In this document: positions 47,201-59,200 of the stretch, in pieces | How positions within the stretch are numbered: the first letter of the stretch is position 1 | Layout of the letters: each line of letters opens with the position of its first letter | NCBI GenBank assembly: GCA_964036195.1 | Contig: OZ038452.1 | Coordinates: forward strand, 17,850,704-17,914,703 | Reading direction: 5' to 3' | DNA length: 64,000 nt | DNA from: Sphaerolaimus hirsutus | Lineage: Eukaryota; Nematoda; Chromadorea; Monhysterida; Sphaerolaimidae | Notes under the pieces: model-generated | What the model was told of the DNA's origin: nothing | The model's database searches: none | Seen by the model: the letters and a program-made list of their open reading frames with translations, nothing else | Program-made: the position numbers and the translations under genes

Positions 47201-50200
47201 GGTCGCATGCATGATGTCCGCATTGATGACGTCACTCACGAGCATCTTCAACAGCAGCAGCACCATCTTCGCCATGGACATTTGGCCGCTGCTGTGGCCG
47301 CGCGCCGGAGAGGCGGAGCAGAGGACAGTGGGCAGGTAAGCGCCGTACACATGTGAACTCCCCTGTCCTGTAGGTAACCGGCGATCACAAAGCGTCGTGG
47401 CTTGACAGTTCAAAATGCGCCCAATTTATATCTGAGATTCACTGGATATAAAGAGTGGGCCAGGTGCCAGTTCCGCAAATTGAGAAGTGAGAAGTAAAAT
47501 GGCAAAAGCGAATTGAAATGGCAGGTAAATTGGCAAAAGGTAAGTAAAAAAATAAAAATAAAATGAAATTTCGCTTCGCTTTTGCCATTTCACTTCGCAT
47601 TTGCCATTTTACTTCTCACTTCTCAATTTGCGGAACTGGCCTCAGGGGTAGGAAAGGGGGGGGATCGGAGGGTTTCCCTCTCAACCGCCCAGCTATCCTG
47701 GAGACCGCTCAGCTATCTATCTATCCCAGAGGCAGTATTTTGGACTACTATGCGATTACCCCCCCCCCCCAATCGGCCAGCTATCTATCTGGTGCGATTT
47801 TTGAGAAACTATACCCCAATTTTCGCTCAAAATCGCTATTTTTCGTACATTTTTAGAGATTTTCACCGCTAAAATCACTAGTTCATGTGTCTAACTGCCT
47901 ATATTTAGCTATTTTGTGCTTATATTTATACCCATTTTCACCTGTGCGATAATTCCCCCTTTTCTTCCTTATACACCTTTAAAAACTACAAATTGAACCC
48001 CCGTGACCCCCCACCCTCAAAAAATATTCAGCTATCTATCCCTCCGGAGGAGCGACTTGCTATCTATCCAGCCCGCCGGAGGGTCAAAATCAAGAATACC
48101 CCTGGAATTGGCATCGCATCACCGATATGTAAAAAATCTCCCCACCTACTCAGGCTATTCGTGGTACTTATGGTCATCTTGTCAATTCTTTGGGTACCAA
48201 TATACCAATATTCACACGGATCACAGCTGTGGACAGGAGTGCAAAGCACCACAAGCTATTTGTCCCCACCGATAAGTGCGGCGTTCGTACTGGCCATCTT
48301 TGTACCCAGGGTAAACGAACAGGTGAAGAAATGAAGCGTCTACAAGAGTAATTACACGTAATTAACTTATAACCACTACAAAAATTCCCAGGGCACTTTT
48401 ACCGGGCTAATGGTAGGCCTGATCGTTGGAGGGACACGGCTCATTTTGCAGATGATTTATGGCGGCATTACAGACACGGACTGGTGCCAGTCCCAGACCC
48501 TGTAAAATTCCCTGCAACATGTCAAATCAATTGTCATGCAAAGTGCCAAAAGTCATGTAAAATGCCCAATAAAATAGCAAACGTTTGCCATTTTACCGAT
48601 AATTTTACATGACATTTGACACATTGCATGTCATTTGACATTTTACAGGGCATTTTACAGGGTCTGGGACTGCCCCCAGTAATGACGACAGCGCGGAAAC
48701 TTCATACTTAACGGCGATTATTCAGTTCCACTACTTGCATTTTGGATTTGTGTTGTTCATGATAACGGCGTTGGTAATCTTATGTGTCAGCTACACGACC
48801 AAACCGATCGACCCAAAACACGTTAGTGAAGCGAAATACCCGCCAACAAATTTTGATGGATTAATTACAGGGGCCCTGTGTCGGTACCCATTACACATCT
48901 AAACAAAGTTTGCGGATAAACAGCGATTATCTAAATGTTGGATTGATAAACGTCTATCATTCAATCAAACATAGCTCATTATTCAGCGGCGCTGGCAGCA
49001 TGCATTGTTTCCATGGTCAGAGAGACTGAATTTGTTTGCATGATAGTGGAAACGCCCGCTCTACAGTGGCCGGTAAACACAAAGCCATAGACATAGACGT
49101 TTAAGCTTTTGTGTTTGCCGCCCACTGTAGAGCGGACGTCTCAAATAATACACCAAACTCTTAATCCTAGATGTGTGATGGGTAGAATTAGATGTGTAAT
49201 GGGTTTAGATGTGTACTAGGCCTCAGTCATTACGGGGGGCTTATTTGAGGGGAGTTTATTATTTCACCTACTTAGCACTCCATGCAGCTGCTGTGTAACA
49301 TTGTCGTAAAATGTAAAACCTATAATATTTAAGTTAACGTCTTTTTGTTCGCTTTTATATTTAATTAATTCAACTTATCAAGATTTCATTCATATTTACA
49401 TTCCCATTTTAACATCTTCACATTCGTCATTTAATATCTCAAGTGATGTTGTTTACAACGTGCGCTTCACATTGCTCACATATTTAGATCTTAGTCATTG
49501 CTCACATTCCGCCACATTTCCTTGACAAGCAGCACGCAAATACGCCGTCATGTTTATGTTAAGCGGCGGGCCCGCCCCGAGTGGGGGGCCGGGCCCGCGC
49601 GCCATTTCAAATGCTGTCTGGCTTGTCTCACATTTTCACTATCTTGTCAGTTTAGCTCGCTTTTCATCGGAGAAGCGAGCGGGCAAGGATTGAACTTTCA
49701 CAATTGGAAATGTTGGGTAAAAATCGGAGATTAGAGCCGACCGATTGGCGCCATCGGTCTGGCCCTTAAAAGCCGATTTCACAGCTAAAATCGGCAGTGT
49801 TTGCAACCTCGTCAACTTCACACGAATCTCTTCCTAGGATCTAAATAAGCGCCGTTTGTCACTTTATTGAGTCGCTTGTTTTTGGTGCTAAGTTTAACGC
49901 TTGGTGCTTTAAGTCACCTCAGTGCTTTATTTCACACCTGCGCTGTTTGAGGTGCTTTATTCACAACCGCGCCACTTAATTGTCGCCTTTTGTCGTAATT
50001 AAGTGCCTTCTTTAAAATTGCCTTATTTCTCTGGTAATTAGAGCTTCTTTTACGTTTTAATTAAGTAATTAATTTAGTTGTAAATTAATTCCCTTGTTTA
50101 CGTATATTTTTATATATATTTTATTTACACTTATTTCTTTGTATTTAATTGTCTAAATAAAAACGTTCGTCAAAACTTTTGGTAAACAATCTAAATTTGC

Positions 50201-53200
50201 TTTCACACTAACTCACGTCAATTCACTTCAACTCAACTAATCACATTTGATAAAATAACGGAACGTCAACTAGAGACGACGCTTCACGTCAACTTTCATT
50301 TGTTCACATTTGTCCTCTTCCTCGGTTAGGAATAGGAGCTGGTTCACAAGTCAATTCAAAAGGTTCCGTATTATTTTACATGGCGCAGCGAGCAGGGTGA
50401 CTAATTAAACTAATTGGTCACTCTAATTAAGTCGTCTCGCGCGAAATTTCATTGGAAATTGTTTTTCACAGCCTGAGTCACACGCACGAGGTTACGGTAA
50501 TACGGTTTTGGATGCAAAATCGTTAGTAGCGCGTGCATATTTACTTACGATTTTACAAGTACAAGTCACAAGAAACGAAATATTTATTTTTATTATTTTA
50601 CTTCGTTCACAGCTAGCTACCACTTTGCTAATAAGCAATCAATCGATCGAGATTTGCTATGGAGGAACGCGTACGCGCTCAGCGAGGCGCCGCCGCCGCC
50701 GCAGCTATGCCTGTGAGCAACGTAGATGAGTCCGACACAACTCATCCGTTGACTCAACATAGCCGGGCGTTGACTGGAGTGCGCAACGGAGTGCTATGTT
50801 TCACATCCAAACCGATTCCTAAAATCGTCAAAGACGAATCACAACCCGCCGCCGTGAACTTGCGCGCGGCGGAGGAAGTATTAGAATTACTTCAAGCCTA
50901 CGGCTACCAAGCCGAGCTGAAACGCTCGGACCTGTCTGCGGCTATGGACAAATTCACATCTATTGTCCAAGATCACATCACAAGCCTGGACAGAGATCAA
51001 GACGGAGATTAAAGAGCGCCAACGCAAAATTAGAGCGCGCGCTCTACTCGGGCTCGAACAACGCGATGATGCTCATGGATGAGCTGGAATCGAGGATGGC
51101 GACCGCCCAAGCGCAAATCAAATCCGCGGAAAGGTTGATACTTTCCTTGAAAGGTCAGTCAAATGTCAATGTTGATTTAACTACTCAACCCTCTTCACAA
51201 CCCCCTTACAACAATGTCAATATGGGAAGTAGTTCTCAACCTTCACAACCGGAAACTTTGTTAAAGTTACCTAAAATCGAGCTTGCTAAATATAACGGTG
51301 ATCCGTTAGAATGGGCAGCTTGGTGGGAGATTTTTCGAGCTCAAATTCACGACCGAGCTAATTTGTCAAATGGTATGAAATATACATACCTCAAGCTCAG
51401 CCTTCTAGGTCCGGCAGCGGAACTGCTGGCCGGATTAAAAGGTGATGGTCGAGATTACATCACAGCGGTCACCATGTTACAATCAAACTTTGGTGAAACG
51501 CATCGGGTACAAGCAGCCCTTTGGGATAAATTGTATTCACTCGAAAAGCCTTCGTCAAGAGGAGACTCTCTCACAAATTTCACACGAACCCTTTTGTCAA
51601 CTCTCAATCAACTTAAAGAAAGGGGTGAAAGTGTCGATTCTGGTGCAGTGTTAAGAATAATTCGTGGTTATCTTCCCGATAATATTGTTCTTGCCGTCAC
51701 AGAAGAACACCGGAATTCGATGCGCACCGCTGTAACCGGCGACACCGAACTCAGTCGTCAGGTTTGTTGATGCATTAACTACCATTGCTCGTGCTCGGTT
51801 AGATGCGATGAAAACTGAACAACAAAGTTCACAATCTTCAACTGTTGTTCAGAAATCACAAAATTCATCATTAAAAAAGCCACAAAATGGAGGAGGTTGG
51901 CAACAGCAAAAGAAAAAAGGAAATAAATCACAAAATACCTTTTCAAAACCAAAACCTATTCACAATACGGTTGCTTTTGCTGGTACCAATGCTAATGTTG
52001 GTAAATCACAAGGAAAAAATAAAAATTCCACTCAACCTCCCAGAACTCCGGCGATCGGAGCGATTAGTCAAAAGCAGTCCTCACAACCTGCTGCTGACTA
52101 TCGCAAGCCGAAATTCGAGTGCTTGTTCTGCAGCATCAAAGAGCACTACACAACCAACTGCCCTCAATACGTCACACCGAGAGAGCGCACTGAACGGTTG
52201 CAAGCTTTGGGCGATGTGTGCACGCGCTGCACACGCAGAGGCCATCAAGCGGCACAGTGCACTCAACGACTGAGTTGCTACTATTGTCGCCAGATTGGTC
52301 AGCATCACGGGGCGTTCTGTCCTACCAGACAGGCACCCGCCAGGCGTCAGGTAAACAATTCACAAAATAAAGCCTTTGTCAAAGCAACCAGCGCTAATTT
52401 TGTCAACGCTCAGGTAATCACAACGGGCGCGGCGTCGTCACATGCACCGCCATCGTATCCGCCTTCACACACGGAACCGATGAGCGTGTGTGTCATCCCC
52501 CCGGACGAGAACGATTTCCGGTGGAGACAGAATACGCTGTATCAGCTGGACATGGACGGCCCGCTAGACATGGGCGAATGGCCGAGGCCCGCTAACGAGC
52601 TACAGGCGAAAGCTCAAGAGGAAGCCCGCAAATATCACAAAACGAGCTGTGGACGACGCTCCGTGCCAACCTCATCCAGGACGGCACAGATATGGAGACC
52701 GTCGAAGCCAAAATCCGCGGCTTCCAGCAGAAACGGTACGAGGTGTACCCACACCTCAACCCGAACCAAATGTCATCGTCGGTGCCACTTCAACCCAGTC
52801 ACAGGCCCACGGTGGAGGTGCTGAGCGCACAGGCGGGTTACGGTAACCCCAAAACCGCTACCAGGCAGCAGGCCGAACAAGAATGTGAGTTCGATTTTGC
52901 ACCTATTGTTCGTTTGCAAGTGGCCCAGGCTTCATTAGTGAATAAAGACGCTGAATTAAATCGAGTCACAGACCCTTTGTTAATATTCTTTGACACTGGA
53001 TGCGAATACTCATACATTAAAGCATCCGTGGCAAATGAGTATAACTTTGAAAACAAAGGAGATGTTGTTCTTCAAATGAACGTGTTTGCGACAAAAACGC
53101 CTGTCACAGTCAATACGTTTTTGGTCGAGGCTGTCATGCCTATTTACAAACACGTCGACAATAAGGGCAATATGTTACAAATTCCGCTCACTTTACGTGC

Positions 53201-56200
53201 AGTGGATAATTTGGCAACATATGCCTGCCCACCTCCTTTGTCACAAGACGACAAAACAGTCATTTACATTGTGTACGGTGAACACGCACAAGAACAATTC
53301 GCGGAACAGCTTGAATTGACCGAAATGACTGATGAGTTTTGTCACAAACTATGTCAACCAGATGTAGTCATTGGTCAAGACTATTATTGGAAGTTCGACA
53401 TTCGACCAACAGAAATCGAACTCCCATCTGGATTGATTATAGTCGAATCAATACTTGGATTGATGCTTGGCGGAAATGCGTCGTCACAGTCATTTGTCAC
53501 AACACCCGACATTTCACCACATCAATTCATGGTTTCATGCAGTTCACATGCTTCATCAGCTGTTGCTGTTGGCCAAGAGACATTATTTCAATTTCACAGT
53601 CTCGAGTCAATAGGTATCACAGATGATCCATTATCACATGATGACGACATAGCTGAACAGTTAATTCTGGAATCAATTACTCTCGATCCAGAAACTGGTC
53701 GCTATAGCGTAGATTGGCCATTCAAATCAACAATTCAAGAATTGCCAACCAACAATGCAGAAGCATTTCGCCGCTTTCTGTCACTGTTGAAACGGTTTCG
53801 AAAAGATCCCGATTTATTCGCCACATACGCGAAAGTCATCTCAGATCAACTTCACAAGGGTGTCATAGAACCCGTCTATGGTTCACAAGATAGTTTGCAA
53901 GAACACATCTTACCTCACCAACCTGTCATCACACCTGGCAGATCGACAACATGTCGAATAGTGTATGATGGTTCTGCAGGCAAGCCAAGTCTCAACAATT
54001 GCTTATTTCGAGGCCCAGTTCTCACACCACTGGCGCTCGGATTAATGCTTCGCTTCAGAGCCGGAAAAGTGGTGTTATTAGCAGATATTGAGAAAGCATT
54101 TTTACAAATAGCTCTTCACCCAAAATCACGCGCTTTCACAAAATTTTATTGGCTGCGTGATGACACTATTCCGACTCACGAAGACAATATTCAAATGATG
54201 CAATTCACAAGGGTGCTGTTTGGTCTCACATGCAGTCCATCCATTTTGTCAACTGTTATCAAATATCACCTAGAAGCGGAATTAGCTCACATGCATCCCG
54301 CTGAGACCCATGAACGATTGAAACTGGAGCTGTTACTCAACAGCATTTACGTTGATAATTTAGTTATCAGCATAGATGATGACAAATATGCAATACAGCT
54401 CTATCATTTAATTAAAGCTGTTTTTGCCAGAGCAAATTTCAACATGCGCGAATGGATGACAAATTCGCCTATTGTTTCGGAGAAAATCAAACCTGATGAC
54501 CTCAACCCGAAAAAGTCACAATATATCAAAGTAATGGGCCTCGTTTACAATCACATTGAAGACACCATTGCAGTGCCAGCTCCCAAGAAAGATTTCACGC
54601 TCATTGTCACAGCCACACGCCGCAATTTGAACAAATTGCTGGCTTCAACATACGATCCTATTGGCATCACGGCACCCGCGTTATTTCAGTTGAAATTTCG
54701 CGTGTCACAAATAATTCAAAGGTGCAATATCACAACCTGGGATGAACTCATCGAAGACCCAGAGGCGGATGACTTACTGGACGATTTAAAACGACATCTC
54801 TCGTCCATAAGTCAAATCAAATTCCCGCGCTCATTTCATTCTTTTGGCATCGATGTCAAAGCCGTAACACGGCCATTAGAATTACATGTGTTTTGTGATG
54901 CCTCAAAAGATGGATACGCCGTTTGCGCTTATTTGCGTCAAAAAGCGATTTCACCTGACGAATATGGCTATGAAGATGACCGATATTTTAGTGGTTTTCT
55001 CACAGCTCGCACAAAACTAGCCCCACTTCCGTCAAAACAAGGTCAACCCCTCACAATCACACGCTTGGAATTGCTAGGTGTCACAATTGGTGCACAGCTC
55101 ATTGATTATTTACATCATGAACTCGTTGAGCTGGGTGGATGGAAAATTCACAGTAATTTCCTCTGGACCGATAGTACAGTTGTCATCGGCTGGCTATATA
55201 CAGCAAAGCCGCTGGCTACTTTTGTCAACAATCGGGTCACCAAAATCCATTCACAAATGTCAAAACATTGCATTCAAATTTGCAAGGTTGCTACAAAAGA
55301 CAATCCAGCTGACATTGCGTCACGTGGTTGTACTTTTGATCAACTAATGATCGAAACAATGTGGTTTACCGGACCCACATTTTTCGCTGAACCCCTCACA
55401 TCAACCATGCTTGACATTTCGCAATATCAAGCGCAACCTGTCACCGAAGAGCTTGCGAAAGGCGACACTCACATCAGTTGACCTTTATATGCTGGAGCAG
55501 TAACTTCACAGCCTGTTTCACAACCAGCTAATGCTCTTGCACAGCAAGTACCTGTCAATTTGGACCCCAATTTGTCACAAAATATCACTCCTCAAAATCC
55601 ATTTGTCGAAAGTCGACAACGTCACATCCCTTCAAATCCATTCGAAATCGACATTCGACGATTTTCAACACTGTCAAAATTGTTGCGCACTGTCGTATAT
55701 CTACTTCGTGTCAAAACATATTGGCTAAATCGCTCTATGCATAAAGCTGCAAAGCGCGAAAGCGAATATTTATCAAAACCCATCACACAAGCTGATCTAA
55801 ACGAAGCATTTAGACATGTATTGCGCATTTCACAAGCAGAGGAATGTGCCAGTTGCATTTCACAAGCGCAACTTGGCAAACACCACATGCTCAAATGGGA
55901 CGCGTGGAATAATTTATTATATTGTGTCACGCGTGTGTCTCACAAAGAACACCGAAACCCTTCGTTGTTTTACTACCTGCCAAAGACCGGGTGGTTAACA
56001 ACGCTAGTAGTTACTCATTTTCATGAGCTTGCTGGTTACAGTGGCATGCTTCACACTTTAGCAGATTTACGCGAACACTGCTGGTTGTCAAGTGCCAAGC
56101 AGGTAGTTGCAAAAATTCTGCGAAAATGTGTCACATGCCGCAAAGCGGAAGGAGGTCCATTCACATTACCTGATTTTCACACATTACCTGTCACTCGAAC

Positions 56201-59200
56201 TCAATCACAAATCAAACCATTTCAACATATTGGTATTGATTATATGGGACCGTTAATTTATTCACAAAACGGTACCCGTCACAGTCAACACATTTTGTTG
56301 CTAACATGCTTCAGCACACGCGCCATTCATTTAGAGTCAACTAATAGTGTCTCAACAGCTGACACAATTATGGCTCTAAATTGTTTTATTTCGCGCCGAG
56401 GCATGCCGGACACAATTTGGTCCGACAATGCCCCCGCGTTCAAAAATTGTGTCAAATTGCTGCCGGACATAAAATGGCATTTTATCACAGCCAACAGTCC
56501 ATGGCAAGGCGGCGTGTACGAACGCATGGTAGGATTAGTCAAACGCTTGCTCAAAAAAGCATGCGGACGACGTTGTCTCACATGGCATGAATTTCTCACG
56601 GTCATGCTTGACGTCGAATTCTCCGTCAACACGCGACCATTGTCCTATTTGTCAAACACAGACATTGGTGCAGCAATACTGCGCCCAATACATTTTCTTT
56701 GGGGCACCCCACCACCATGTTACATGGATGAAAAACGTGAGATGGAACTCGATTCCACCACGATTGAACCCATGCGAAAAATTCCAAAAGAGGAATGGGA
56801 TAAGCTAATGGATGGATCTTTCAATCTCACACCCTCACAAATCTCAAAATCCTACACACTCACACCCCCACGAGTCAATGACGTCAATTGCATTGATGAA
56901 ATTGCACTCAACTCTGTGCCTGAAAAGGACAGAGATGATATCACACTACTTTGGGACCAAATTCGTCACAAGCGTGAAGTGCTTTGGTATGAGTGGTCAT
57001 GTCAATACATTGACCTACTCAAAGATCGAGCTAAAAATCAACGCTTGAAAAAAGGTACAATCAACGAAGCTCCCAAACGTGGCCAAGTGGTGTTAATCAC
57101 AGATGATAAACAGCCACGCGGCATGTGGCAAATGGGCCGCGTTCACGAAATACACGTGTCAAGCGATGGCAAAATACGTGCAGTCACAGTATTGTCAAGC
57201 AACGGCCGTCGCACACGTAGATCTCCATCTAACCTAGTGCCTCTTGAAATCGACACAGAGGACGGTGTTGAATATAAAATCGACACTGAGGTAAAAGATG
57301 ATGATAATTCACAACCTTCACCTGATAAGGGTGATGATTCACAAACAGATCAATCACATCAACAATCACAATCTTCACAACAAGATGCAAGACGCGCAAA
57401 CCCACGTCGAACATGTCGCTACACTGGCACATATTCGTTCTGGGGAAACGTGTCGCATTTAATGGCACTCACGTTGCTAATACAATCAAAATTAGCCAAC
57501 GTGCTCACATGGACAGATCAATATCACAAAACTTTCAATCTGTGCCATAAAACACGCACTGGTCACGCAATTCAACTTCCGGAAAAAGTAACATGTCACT
57601 TTCCTCAAGTTACAGCCATAGAGGATATTGTGGTATCCATATGGACGTTGCGTGTTCAGCCGCAAACAACACCAATTTATAGATGCTTTCAACAAGAGCA
57701 TACTATAGTCACGTATATGAGTCTGGTGGGCGGAAAAGCTATGCTGCCACCAGAAATCATTAAAAACCACAGAGTCACAACTTACGATTGCATGATCGCC
57801 TACCAAAATAAAACTTGGAAAGGCGAACCCTTAATAAAAATTGGTCATGCATTGTGGAGCACCAACAAATCACTTCACATCGATTATTGTTACTTTTGTC
57901 ACAATCTGAGTAACACAGTAATGAACTTTCACATAGAGGAAGGTGTGGTCGCAAGTCTTGACGGAAAGAAAATTGTTTCCGAAATTCAAGATCTGTCACA
58001 TTGCAACCCACAGGCCGGCTATTGTTATGACAGCGACAATGGCGTCTCTTTATGGAATGCTACTGCTTTTAACAAGCAGTGTGCATTCCAAGAGATTGGT
58101 CAATTCGAGGCGCAATATTCACAAAATCATTACATAGTGGAAAAATTGCAAGCTGCATTTTCTGTCACATGGAGATCACAACAATTTCCAAATAATACAG
58201 AATGCGTGCCAAAAGACGCAAAATATATTGACCAGGGCTCGGCATTCATTCAATTTCTTCGATATCAACTTAAGAAATTGAAAAAACCTGAAACCGAAAA
58301 AGCTCCTCTTCATTTCAAACTCGCACCAAATCTTGATGTTGGTGTGTTTCACTTGCTCACAGCCCGTCAACAATATGAAGTTGACAAAATTGCACATTTA
58401 GAACAAAAACAATTTGGATCCATCTGGCAACAATTATGTCACATCCGCCAAACCCAGCTGGATATAATTCATGCAATTGTCACATTCAATCCCACACTTG
58501 GCTTGCGAGCATTGCTAGGACGTCAAAATCTCTATGCTGAATGGCATGGAGATATATTAATGTTCTGGGATTGTAAACCAGTTACAGCAGAAATTATTTA
58601 TTTTCAACATGAATATAACAATACTTGTTATAAATTTCTGCCAGTCAAAGTCACAAATCACCCACATATTATGTTCGTTGCTCCTGGCACCAATGATCTG
58701 ATCACACATTCACCAATAGATCATTGTCTCATGAAAGATCACAAATATTATCAATTAAATGATAATTCATGGGCCAACGAAAACGGACCAACGAATTTGC
58801 ACGTCACAAAACTCCCAATCGAATTAATTTGGGCTGGCTCGTGGAAACCATTCACACTAAACGTTTCCGGGTCACCAGGTGTAAGCATGACTGACATTGC
58901 ATTCAGTATCATGGCTGCACATCATCACTTTCAAAATTTGCAACGACTCGAACAACAAGTCACACGTTCAGTCGATTATATTGCAACAAAATCCAACTAT
59001 CCTAAAGCAGTGCAAGCATATATTGCTGGCATTGGCCAAGGAGTTGGTGCATATTTTGAAGGTGTAGGAAAAGAATTGGGTCACATCATTCACGGTAGCG
59101 TCACAGGTGGTGCGTCAGCATTAGACACGTTACTTACTGGGCCACTTCAAACAGCTGTGAACATCATACTCATTATTATCACAATTGCTTGTATTGGGTA

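Noticed and set aside
49498..49734. 78-codon frame repeated at 60,643
   Set aside because: Lies within both LTRs; no coding role supported.
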